The notes under the pieces are model-generated. The model did not search any database. It was not told the DNA's origin and saw nothing but the letters and a program-made list of their open reading frames with translations. Position numbers and translations under genes: made by a program. Positions 57,186-64,000 of a DNA stretch of 64,000 nt are shown here, piece after piece. Source of the DNA: Hymenobacter cheonanensis (GTDB lineage: Bacteria > Bacteroidota > Bacteroidia > Cytophagales > Hymenobacteraceae); the NCBI RefSeq assembly GCF_030581075.1, contig NZ_JAUQSW010000002.1, positions 186,001-250,000 of the forward strand, given 5' to 3'. How positions within the stretch are numbered: position 1 is the stretch's first letter; every line of letters begins with the position of its first letter.

Positions 57186-58994
57186 ATGCCGGCCAAACCC
57201 GAACTACAAGAACAGATAAACCGCCTGCCCCACCAGCCCGGTGTGTACCGCTACTTCGACGACGAGGGCATCATCTACGTGGGCAAGGCCGTGGATTTGC
57301 GCAAGCGCGTGAGCAGCTACTTCACCAAGCAGGACTATAACAAGAAAACCCAGCAGCTGGTCAAGAATATCAAGCGCATCGAGTTCACCATCGTGAACTC
57401 GGAGTCGGATGCGTTTTTGCTCGAAAACAACCTCATCAAGCAGCACCAGCCCAAGTACAACATTCTGCTCAAGGATGGCAAAACGTACCCGTATCTGCTC
57501 CTGACCAAGGAGCGGTTTCCGCGCCTCATTCCCACGCGCAACAAGCAGCCCGGCGACGGCCAGTACTTCGGCCCCTACGCCAACCAGGGCGGCCTCAACG
57601 TGCTGCTGGAGCTTATTCGGGCCCTGTACCCGCTGCGCACCTGCACCTACAACCTGAGCCCCGAAAACGTGGCCGGCGGCAAGTTTAAGGTGTGCTTGGA
57701 GTACCATATCGGCAACTGCAAGGGCCCCTGCGAGGCGAAGGAAGACGAGGCGACTTACGGCCAGTACATTCAGCAAATCCGCCAGATACTGGGCGGCGAC
57801 CTACGCCTGCCTAAGCAGTATTTCCGCGATAAGATGACTGCCGCCGCCCAGGAAATGCAGTACGAGCTAGCCCATCAGTTCAAGCAAAAGCTGGATAAGC
57901 TCGACGACTTCCAGACGAAGAGCACTATCGTGAACGCCTCGCTCACCAATATCGATGTGTTCAGCATCGCCTCCAACGAGAAATCGGCCTTCGTCAACTA
58001 TTTCAAGGTGATGAATGGCAGCATCATCCTCACCCAAAACCTGGAGCTGACCAAGAAGCTCGATGAAACGGACGCCGAAATTCTGGCGCCGCTCATCATG
58101 CAGCTCCGCCAGGAGTTTGAGAGCGAGGCGAAGGAAATTCTCACCAATGTGCCTATCGAAAGCCTGCCGCTGCCCGGCGTCACCTTTACCGTGCCGCAAA
58201 TCGGCGATAAGCGCAAGCTCTTAGAACTCAGCATCAAAAATGTGCTCTATGCCCGCAAGGAAAAGGAGAGCATGAACGAGAAGAGCAAGGATGTGAACGA
58301 GGTGCGCATTATGGAGCAGATTAAAAAAGACCTGCACCTCACGGAGCTACCTAAGCACATCGAGTGCTTCGACAACTCCAACTTCCAGGGCGACAACCCG
58401 GTGTCGGCGATGGTGTGCTTCCGCAACGCACGCCCTAGCAAGAAAGACTACCGCCACTACCACGTCAAAACGGTGGTGGGTCCCAACGACTTCGACACCA
58501 TGTATGAAGTCGTGACGCGCCGCTACCGCCGCCTCGTGGATGAGGGCGCCAGCCTGCCGCAGCTCGTGATAGTCGATGGTGGCAAGGGCCAGCTCAGCAT
58601 GGCGGTAAAAGCAATCAAGGACCTCAATTTATGGGGCCAGATGGCCATCATTGGCATCGCCAAGCGCCTGGAGGAAATCTACGTCCCTAACGACCCGTTG
58701 CCGCTTTACATCGACAAGAAAAGCGAGAGCCTGCGCCTTTTCCAGCGTATGCGCGACGAGGTGCACCGCTTTGGCATCACCTTCCACCGCAACACCCGCG
58801 ACGCCGCCACGCTCAAAACCGAACTCACCGACGTGAAAGGGCTAGGCCCCATCACGGCCGATAAGCTCCTGAGCAAGTTCAAATCCGTTAAGAAAATCAA
58901 GGAGCTTACCCAAGCTGAGCTGGAAGCCGAAGTTGGCAAAGCCAAGGCTAAAGTACTGCTTACCTACTTCAATGAGCAGGAGACAGCTGGCTAG
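57186..58994 (+). CDS. uvrC: Excinuclease ABC subunit C
   Basis: The nuclease of nucleotide excision repair, cutting DNA on both sides of a lesion bound by UvrB. The 602 residues start MPAKPELQEQINRLPHQPGV; an upstream in-frame extension through PBP1a is rejected. The GIY-YIG domain (about 15-95: GVYRYFDDEGIIYVGKAVDL) makes the 3' cut. A UVR coiled coil at about 205-240 contacts UvrB. The RNase H-like domain (about 370-540: IECFDNSNFQGDNPVSAMV, VIVDGGKGQLSMA) makes the 5' cut, and the end has a helix-hairpin-helix (DVKGLGPITADKLLSKF). All key motifs are present. Confidence 0.96.
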   Translation: MPAKPELQEQINRLPHQPGVYRYFDDEGIIYVGKAVDLRKRVSSYFTKQDYNKKTQQLVKNIKRIEFTIVNSESDAFLLENNLIKQHQPKYNILLKDGKTYPYLLLTKERFPRLIPTRNKQPGDGQYFGPYANQGGLNVLLELIRALYPLRTCTYNLSPENVAGGKFKVCLEYHIGNCKGPCEAKEDEATYGQYIQQIRQILGGDLRLPKQYFRDKMTAAAQEMQYELAHQFKQKLDKLDDFQTKSTIVNASLTNIDVFSIASNEKSAFVNYFKVMNGSIILTQNLELTKKLDETDAEILAPLIMQLRQEFESEAKEILTNVPIESLPLPGVTFTVPQIGDKRKLLELSIKNVLYARKEKESMNEKSKDVNEVRIMEQIKKDLHLTELPKHIECFDNSNFQGDNPVSAMVCFRNARPSKKDYRHYHVKTVVGPNDFDTMYEVVTRRYRRLVDEGASLPQLVIVDGGKGQLSMAVKAIKDLNLWGQMAIIGIAKRLEEIYVPNDPLPLYIDKKSESLRLFQRMRDEVHRFGITFHRNTRDAATLKTELTDVKGLGPITADKLLSKFKSVKKIKELTQAELEAEVGKAKAKVLLTYFNEQETAG

Positions 58995-59045
58995 CTGGCA
59001 AAACTAGCCGCAGCCCGTACTGCGCAACGGCATACTTAATAACAC

Positions 59046-59080
59046 AAAAGGCCCCCGCTAGCTAGCGGGGGCCTTTTTTT
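59046..59080 (+). terminator. Terminator after uvrC
   Basis: Perfect arms of about 12 bases (AGGCCCCCGCTA type) are preceded by four A and followed by seven T, between convergent uvrC and gldN. It can work on both strands. Confidence 0.9.
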
Positions 59081-59090
59081 GCAACTACAA

Positions 59091-59128
59091 AATCTGTGAA
59101 ATCCGTTCAAATCTGCGTAATCCGTGAT
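59091..59128 (+). repeat. Degenerate tandem repeat, AATCCGTGA-like unit
   Basis: Four imperfect copies of a 9-10 base unit (AATCTGTGA, AATCCGTTC, AAATCTGCGT, AATCCGTGA) run up to the gldN stop codon. Confidence 0.7.
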
Positions 59129-60130
59129 TTAGAAGCTCCACAGGCTGTACTCATACTCTACGAGGTCAGCGGCAGTTTGCTGGGCAGCCAGCAAGCCCTC
59201 ACGCTCGCTACCATACTGCGTAGCCAAGTCATCGCCCGAGGGGTTTGATACCTTCACGATGTACGAATTGAAGAGCCACAGCTCAAATGCATCGGCCAGG
59301 TTCTTGTGCTGCGCATCGTTTTGCGCATTGAACCAGATAGCCTGCTGCGGATTGTTGCGGAACACCTTCACCAAGTCCGAGTACTTAAACGTAGCGATGT
59401 TTTTCTCCAGGCCAGCCGCGTTGCCGGGCAGCGTAGAAGGCAGCTTCAGTGACACCGTCTTAATCTGGTGGTACATCCGCGAGCGCTTCTTGTCGAAAAT
59501 CATCTCCTCGGTCAGCTCCATCTGATAGAGGTCCTTGTAGCGATAAGGCGCCGTGGTAGCGGGCGGGGGCGGCGGCGCAGCAGCCACCGTAGAGGTACGC
59601 ACCGTTTTGTACACGTACTTACCATTTTTCTTCACCGGCTTGCCGTTCTTATCAAGCACCTTCACCCGGGTAGAGCCGCCAGAAGACGGCGCCGGAGTTA
59701 CCGGAGCGCCCCAGCCATCGTTGGCCGGAGCTGCCTTCTTGCCTTTCGGCGCTGGCGTGCTGCCCCAGTCACCCCCATCAGCGTCGGGGCTGATAGGGGC
59801 TTCCAGTGCGTAAGACATGTTGCTCTTTACTTCAGCCGGCGAGAACGTCGAGGTTACCGAATCGTTCTTATAAGCCTGTAGCTCGCCGCGGTTCACGGCT
59901 TCCATAATGACCTTGCTGATTTCTTTGCCATCCGAAAACATCGGGCGGTTTTGCTTCTCACGCAGGTCAACGGCCCGCCAAATGGTTTTGCGGAACATCT
60001 GGTCGGAAACCGGAATCTGCCGAATGGCTCCCGTGGTGGCGGTAGAGGTAGCTTGCTCCTGCGCCCGGCCCACCAGCGCAACCATCAGGGCCGCCGCGGT
60101 GAAGGGCAATGCTTTGAAATAGCGGGTCAT
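59129..60130 (-). CDS. gldN: T9SS component GldN/PorN
   Basis: A periplasmic protein of 333 residues that forms rings with GldK under the outer membrane. Signal peptide to about residue 23 (LMVALVGRAQ). The N-terminal part QIPVSDQMFRKTIWRAVDLREKQNRP (shown in parts: QIPVSDQMFRKTIWRAVDL) and the C-terminal part LTEEMIFDKKRSRMYHQIKT, IWFNAQNDAQH and FELWLFNSYIV are family hallmarks. Residues about 118-200 are a Pro/Lys/Ala-rich insertion (VKVLDKNGKPVKKNGKYVYK, then APPPPPATT) that I do not expect in all relatives. It is the last gene of gldKLMN, 37 bases after gldM. Confidence 0.93.
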   Translation of the reverse strand: MTRYFKALPFTAAALMVALVGRAQEQATSTATTGAIRQIPVSDQMFRKTIWRAVDLREKQNRPMFSDGKEISKVIMEAVNRGELQAYKNDSVTSTFSPAEVKSNMSYALEAPISPDADGGDWGSTPAPKGKKAAPANDGWGAPVTPAPSSGGSTRVKVLDKNGKPVKKNGKYVYKTVRTSTVAAAPPPPPATTAPYRYKDLYQMELTEEMIFDKKRSRMYHQIKTVSLKLPSTLPGNAAGLEKNIATFKYSDLVKVFRNNPQQAIWFNAQNDAQHKNLADAFELWLFNSYIVKVSNPSGDDLATQYGSEREGLLAAQQTAADLVEYEYSLWSF

Positions 60131-60167
60131 AATAGATTTTTTAGAGCTAACGAATTGCGTAATTACC

Positions 60168-61751
60168 TTATTGCAGCGGGATGTTGAACGTGCGGGTCAT
60201 GTTCACATCTTCCGTTTGGTTCTGGAAGTTCATGCGCTGTACGCCCTGCACTTCGAGGAATAAACGGTCGCCTTCTTTGTAAGCGTTCACCATGTCGCTG
60301 AAATCACCCTGCGGGCCGTTGATGGTCTTCGGGCCGATTACCGGGCGCTTGCCACGGGCCAGCACCGCCGTGAAGCGCGACACGCGATAGCGGGCATCAT
60401 CTGGCAGGAACGTAGCAAAGCCCGGGTCGGGAATGGCACGCAAGGTCACAGACCGAATTGCGGTGCCGGGAGTTCCCTGTTTTTCGTTGGCTTCGCTGCC
60501 GCCAGTGTAGCATTTGATGGTCGGGTTCGGAATCGGACGCACTTTGAACGTCTGCGAGCCGATGGCGTTGCCACCGCTGCTCACGTTCAGCGTCACTTCG
60601 CGGGCGTTGGGCACCAAGGTTACATCACCTTTCTGGCCCGTGATAACCGAAGCGCCCGAAGCCGAGAAGCTAGGCTGGTATTGCGCCCCGAGAGCCGGCA
60701 CCTGCACGCTCAGCTTGTTGCCGCACTTGTAGTACAGCGCCTGCACCGAAGCCGACTGAATCTGCATTACCGGCTTGGTAATGGTGTAGGGCACCGTCAC
60801 TTTGAAGGTCGTGTCACGGCCGTTCTGGTTGATGCGAATGCTACCCGTCCAGCTAGCCTTGGCATTGCCGGCAGCGTCAAAGTTGCCGGGGCGAGCCGTA
60901 AACTCAATCTTACCGTGGTTGGTCTTGGGGTCAACAGCCAAAGCGCTGCCGTTATACGTCATGTTCTGCTTCAGACCGCTGGCGGCAGCCGTCAGAAACA
61001 GCTCAGCCTTATACTTGGTGCCAGCCGCTACCGTGTTCGACTCGGCCGAAGCAAAAGCCCCTAGCTTGTCGAATACGATGGTCTTGGCACCAACTTTCTC
61101 AGCCTGCTTTTGCAGCGCATCAGCTTCGTACTTCAGCACTTCGGTTTCCTTCTGGCTCAGTACGGCCAAAGCAGCTACCAGCGGCGTGTTCTCGAAGTTC
61201 AGCTCGGCGAAGTTCTTGTTCTTCTGCTCAGGGTCCGTTACGCGCGGGTCAACCTTTGCATCGAGGGCTAGCGGGGTAGCACCGGGCACGAACTGGCCGA
61301 TGTAAGACGAGTAGTCGTTGAGTGTTTTCTGCATCGGATAGGCTAGGCCGTTCCGGGTGCCGCCGAGCATGGTGATGGCCACCTTGTCCTCCGCGCTCAT
61401 GTTCTTGTACTCGTTTTTGCCCTTGTCATTTTCGGTGGCTGCTACAAGCTTCTCGCGCACGCCAGCCAGGTAGGCAACAACCTCTTTGGTTTTGCTGCGA
61501 ATTTCTTCGCTTTGCTTGAGCACCGCTTGGTCAGCGGCTTGATTACGGTTTTTAGCTACCGCTTCCTGAATGCCTTTGATGGTGCCTTCAGCAGCTTTAT
61601 CTGTTTTACCGTTAACGTCGACCAGACTGTCGTCAATAAACTTAAATTTCAGCAGAATTGCTGAGTTAACTTGGAGCGCCAGCAGAGCGGTCAGCACGAG
61701 ATACATCATGCCAATCATCTTCTGCCGCGGTGTTTCTTTTCCGCCTGCCAT
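60168..61751 (-). CDS. gldM: T9SS motor component GldM/PorM
   Basis: With GldL it forms the proton-driven motor of type IX secretion and gliding. The 527 residues begin MAGGKETPRQKMIGMMYLVL, with one membrane helix at about 13-32 (MIGMMYLVLTALLALQVNSA) close to the N terminus, as required for GldM. The long periplasmic part holds four domains, starting with a helical bundle (KFIDDSLVDVNGKTDKAAEG) and followed by beta domains (for example SVTLRAIPDPGFATFLPDDA near 440). It ends TRTFNIPLQ. It lies between gldL and gldN on the same strand. Confidence 0.95.
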   Translation of the reverse strand: MAGGKETPRQKMIGMMYLVLTALLALQVNSAILLKFKFIDDSLVDVNGKTDKAAEGTIKGIQEAVAKNRNQAADQAVLKQSEEIRSKTKEVVAYLAGVREKLVAATENDKGKNEYKNMSAEDKVAITMLGGTRNGLAYPMQKTLNDYSSYIGQFVPGATPLALDAKVDPRVTDPEQKNKNFAELNFENTPLVAALAVLSQKETEVLKYEADALQKQAEKVGAKTIVFDKLGAFASAESNTVAAGTKYKAELFLTAAASGLKQNMTYNGSALAVDPKTNHGKIEFTARPGNFDAAGNAKASWTGSIRINQNGRDTTFKVTVPYTITKPVMQIQSASVQALYYKCGNKLSVQVPALGAQYQPSFSASGASVITGQKGDVTLVPNAREVTLNVSSGGNAIGSQTFKVRPIPNPTIKCYTGGSEANEKQGTPGTAIRSVTLRAIPDPGFATFLPDDARYRVSRFTAVLARGKRPVIGPKTINGPQGDFSDMVNAYKEGDRLFLEVQGVQRMNFQNQTEDVNMTRTFNIPLQ

Positions 61752-61805
61752 CTGCTAGAGATATTGCTAAATTGTGATAGAATAAGCGATTAATAAGTAG
61801 CTCGC

Positions 61806-62618
61806 TTAGCTAACGGCCCCAGCGCGCATGGCGTTCAGCATGTTGCCATACACCCGGTTGAGCGAAGTGAGGTTGCCGGTGAGGGCAGCCACCTGGCCCT
61901 GCATGTTCTCGGTGTCTTTGCCAGCCTGTACCATGTTCTCCATGGCTTTGCCCAGCGTACCGTAGAACTGGTTCATCGACTTAAGGTGCGTGTTGGCATC
62001 CTGCAATTCCATCTCGTACACTGCGTTCAGCGCACCCAGGTTTTTGGTTACGTTCTGGACCTGCAGGTGGTATTCTTTGGCATCGCCCGTAGCGTTGGAG
62101 AGCGACGTGATGGCATCTACCGTATTAGAGTAAGCCTTGTTGATACCGTCGAGCGACTGGGCAGCGGTGCGCACTTTAGCGGTGTATTCATCGGTAGCAT
62201 TGGTAGCATCGCCCAGTTGGCCCAGTTGCGCCGTAGTAGCGCTGAGACGGTTCAGGCCCTGGCCCAGATTAGTGAGGGCTTCGGGCGTAACGTTGGCGTT
62301 TTTCAACATGTCGTCCAGCTTGCCAGTCAGGCCGTTGGGAGCCGGAGCTTTGTCACGGAAACGGTTGTCGTTGGTCGAAGGGTCATAGCCCTCGCTCAGC
62401 TCGGGGTATACCAGCGACCAATCGGTTTCGGCCTGGTGAGGCTGGAAAGCGCTTAGGAAGAAGATAACAGCCTCTGTGCCAAGGCCCACCATCAGCATAA
62501 TATCAGCACCTTTCCAGTGCAGAATTTTGAATAGCGCACCGATAATAACTACAGCAGCACCGATGCCATATACTTTGGGCATCACCTGGTCGTACAGAAA
62601 ATTTCCTTTAGCAGCCAT
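61806..62618 (-). CDS. gldL: T9SS motor component GldL/PorL
   Basis: The inner-membrane stator of the T9SS motor, 270 residues. Two membrane helices lie near the N terminus: PKVYGIGAAVVIIGALFKIL and IMLMVGLGTEAVIFFLSAF. Glu49 in GLGTEAV is at the same number as the glutamate reported as essential for proton coupling in GldL. The rest is a long helical cytoplasmic domain (LSATTAQLGQLGDATNATDE, YEMELQDANTHLKSMNQFYG). It lies between gldK and gldM. Confidence 0.95.
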   Translation of the reverse strand: MAAKGNFLYDQVMPKVYGIGAAVVIIGALFKILHWKGADIMLMVGLGTEAVIFFLSAFQPHQAETDWSLVYPELSEGYDPSTNDNRFRDKAPAPNGLTGKLDDMLKNANVTPEALTNLGQGLNRLSATTAQLGQLGDATNATDEYTAKVRTAAQSLDGINKAYSNTVDAITSLSNATGDAKEYHLQVQNVTKNLGALNAVYEMELQDANTHLKSMNQFYGTLGKAMENMVQAGKDTENMQGQVAALTGNLTSLNRVYGNMLNAMRAGAVS

Positions 62619-62682
62619 GTTGAGTTGAAGCTGTATCAGCTCCGTTTAGAGAAAGAGAAAAAGAATGAATTGGACAGAGCGA

Positions 62683-63699
62683 TTAGTTCAGGCGACGGTT
62701 GGTGCCCATGCCGATTTGAATCATGGAGCAGCGGAAGCCAATATAAGAGCGGGCCGAATCCTGGTATTCGAAGTTGCGGGTACCAGTTTCGAGGAAATAC
62801 TGAATGTCTTTCCACGAGCCGCCACGCACTACTTTGCGGGGCTCGTTGTCGTCGGGGTTGGTGGGGTTCAAGTCCCACACTACCGGCACTGAGGCTTCCA
62901 TGTAAGCATCATCACACCACTCGCTCACATTGCCGGCCATGTCGTACAGGCCGAAATCGTTGGGGAAGTAAGAGCCTACTTCCGACGTGTAGGCGTAACC
63001 GTCCGAAGCATAATCGCCACGGCCGGGCTTAAAGTTGGCTAGCATGCAGCCTTTCGTGTTGCGAACGTAAGGACCACCCCAGGGAAAGGTAGCACCTTCG
63101 CGGCCACCACGGGCCGCGTATTCCCACTCAGCCTCGGAGGGCAGGCGGAAGTTTGGGTACGGAGCATCGCCGGTTTCCTCGGCGGTGGTGTTCTTGTATT
63201 TGGTACGCCAGCTGCAGAAATAGCGCGCCGCAAACCAGTCGACCCCTACTACGGGATAGTCGTCGAAAGCCGGGTGCGAATAGTAATATTCCAGGAGCGG
63301 GTCGCCCATGTGATACGTAAAGTCGCGCACCCAAACAGTAGTATCCGGATAAAGCTCAGTTTTGATATAGTCCTCGCCCAGCGCCTCTACCGAGTCCGTC
63401 ATAATGGCATTCACGAACTGCCGGTATTCGTTGTTCGTGATTTCGGTTTCGTCCATGTAAAAGCCGGCAATAGTCACCTGCTTGTTCATGTTTACCATAG
63501 AAGCCGAAATATCCTGGTCGGTTTGGCCCATATGGAAGGTTCCGCCGGGGCAGGGCACCATTCCGAAGGGCACTTCCTGCGGGTTAAAAATAGGCCGGTC
63601 GTCGGTACCTACTAGGTCGCCCTGGAAGTTTTTAGTAAAACAGCCACCTAGAAATACCCCCGATAAGGCGAGTAGGGGTAATGCCAGAAATTTTTTCAT
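62683..63699 (-). CDS. gldK: T9SS lipoprotein GldK/PorK
   Basis: An outer-membrane lipoprotein of 338 residues that builds the periplasmic ring with GldN. The lipobox is FLGGC with Cys20. The mature part is a formylglycine-generating-enzyme-like (SUMF1) fold: CPGGTFHMGQTDQD, FYMDETEITNNEYRQFVNAI, SEAEWEYAARGGREGATFPW and NVSEWCDDAYME. It is the first gene of gldKLMN. A consensus promoter lies 63 bases upstream. Confidence 0.95.
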   Translation of the reverse strand: MKKFLALPLLALSGVFLGGCFTKNFQGDLVGTDDRPIFNPQEVPFGMVPCPGGTFHMGQTDQDISASMVNMNKQVTIAGFYMDETEITNNEYRQFVNAIMTDSVEALGEDYIKTELYPDTTVWVRDFTYHMGDPLLEYYYSHPAFDDYPVVGVDWFAARYFCSWRTKYKNTTAEETGDAPYPNFRLPSEAEWEYAARGGREGATFPWGGPYVRNTKGCMLANFKPGRGDYASDGYAYTSEVGSYFPNDFGLYDMAGNVSEWCDDAYMEASVPVVWDLNPTNPDDNEPRKVVRGGSWKDIQYFLETGTRNFEYQDSARSYIGFRCSMIQIGMGTNRRLN

Positions 63700-63761
63700 A
63701 ATAGGAAGAAAGAACTAATTTATAATCAGGCTGCGATTGGGGCAAATTGTGTAATTACTGG

Positions 63762-63792
63762 CAAATCTACGTTACTCGTGGGAGCCGCACAA
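63762..63792 (-). promoter_or_regulatory. Consensus promoter of the gldKLMN operon
   Basis: On the minus strand TTG (complement of 63790-63792) and TAGATTTG (complement of 63762-63769) are 20 bases apart, a very good match to the Bacteroidota TTTG/TAnnTTTG promoter. It would give a leader of about 55 bases before gldK. Confidence 0.75.
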
Positions 63793-63930
63793 TACGGTTT
63801 GGACACGCAAAGCATCTAATTCGTTCGAGGGGCCAAAAAACTCGTTTAATGACCCTATAATCCTAAGTTAGATACAATAAGGGCCCATAAATTCTTCGTT
63901 AAACCTTTGACAATTGTCGGTTTAAATGAG

Positions 63931-64000
63931 TTAGAAGCTGTAGCGCGGCGTGCGAATGGCTGGGCGAATGAGCGGTACTGCTTTGGGAAGACGCAGCGAA
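63931..64000 (-). CDS. C-terminal end of a minus-strand gene (cut by window edge)
   Basis: The minus strand is open from the window edge to a TAA at 63931-63933 and encodes 22 residues ending PLIRPAIRTPRYSF. The Pro/Arg-rich end with a terminal aromatic residue fits an outer-membrane protein. In several Bacteroidota a porP/sprF-like gene precedes gldK/porK, and PorP/SprF proteins often end in a P-R/K-aromatic motif. Identification as PorP/SprF is therefore only a suggestion from position and a very short tail. The 230 bases to gldK hold the gldK promoter. Confidence 0.4.
   Translation of the reverse strand, partial: SLRLPKAVPLIRPAIRTPRYSF

Noticed and set aside
1..64000. Frequent CTAG tetranucleotides as an unusual signal
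   Set aside because: A hand count of about 16 in the first 5.7 kb is close to what base composition predicts, so CTAG is merely not avoided here, although it is rare in many bacteria.

Overview
The window comes from a GC-rich member of the phylum Bacteroidota, most likely Cytophagales and probably close to Hymenobacter (inference). Supporting signs are a complete gldK-gldL-gldM-gldN set and a sprE/porW-like gene for the type IX secretion system (T9SS), secreted proteins with T9SS-type C-terminal domains, a SusC/SusD pair, long NusB and AtpB variants, TAnnTTTG-type promoter boxes, and few Shine-Dalgarno sites. No prophage, transposase, CRISPR array or rRNA was seen.

Layout. Bases 1-15400 are dominated by signalling: the end of a PAS protein, a five-PAS histidine kinase with its single-domain response regulator, a PAS-LuxR regulator, a Crp/Fnr regulator, a 1124-residue T9SS cargo protein, a hybrid kinase with receiver and HPt domains, and a minus-strand run of a kinase-less PAS sensor, a divergent CZB-like protein, a 53-residue membrane protein and a LytTR regulator. 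Bases 15500-24600 hold a GT-C-type glycosyltransferase and GNAT-like pair, then a minus-strand housekeeping block (leucine dehydrogenase, nusB, YtxH protein, isocitrate dehydrogenase, DUF1573 lipoprotein, yajC, ybbR, coaE). Bases 24900-33800 hold the two halves of a heterodimeric ABC exporter, encoded apart and on opposite strands, two tRNA-Pro genes, an outer-membrane barrel, a zinc alcohol dehydrogenase and truA.

Bases 34300-40100 are the F1Fo ATP synthase operon (an atpI-like gene, then B, E, F, H, A, G; beta and epsilon are absent, as usual in this phylum). Its likely atpZ lies 11 kb away at 51117-51356, next to the sprE-like gene. Between them are a SusC/SusD/lipoprotein nutrient-uptake locus, a serine hydrolase attached to a GH3 remnant, and a pirin / ring-cleaving dioxygenase / esterase operon that looks like quinone detoxification. 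Bases 51500-59000 carry sprE, a class A PBP and uvrC on the plus strand; 59100-63700 carry gldNMLK on the minus strand, and the last 70 bases hold the end of another minus-strand gene.

The most unusual feature of the non-coding DNA is a set of seven long, nearly perfect inverted repeats (arms of 26-40 bp), each between genes and several inside operons, including between atpA and atpG. The best candidates for undescribed biology are these palindromes, the PAS/CZB-like/small-membrane-protein cassette, and an orphan VbhA-like small protein.
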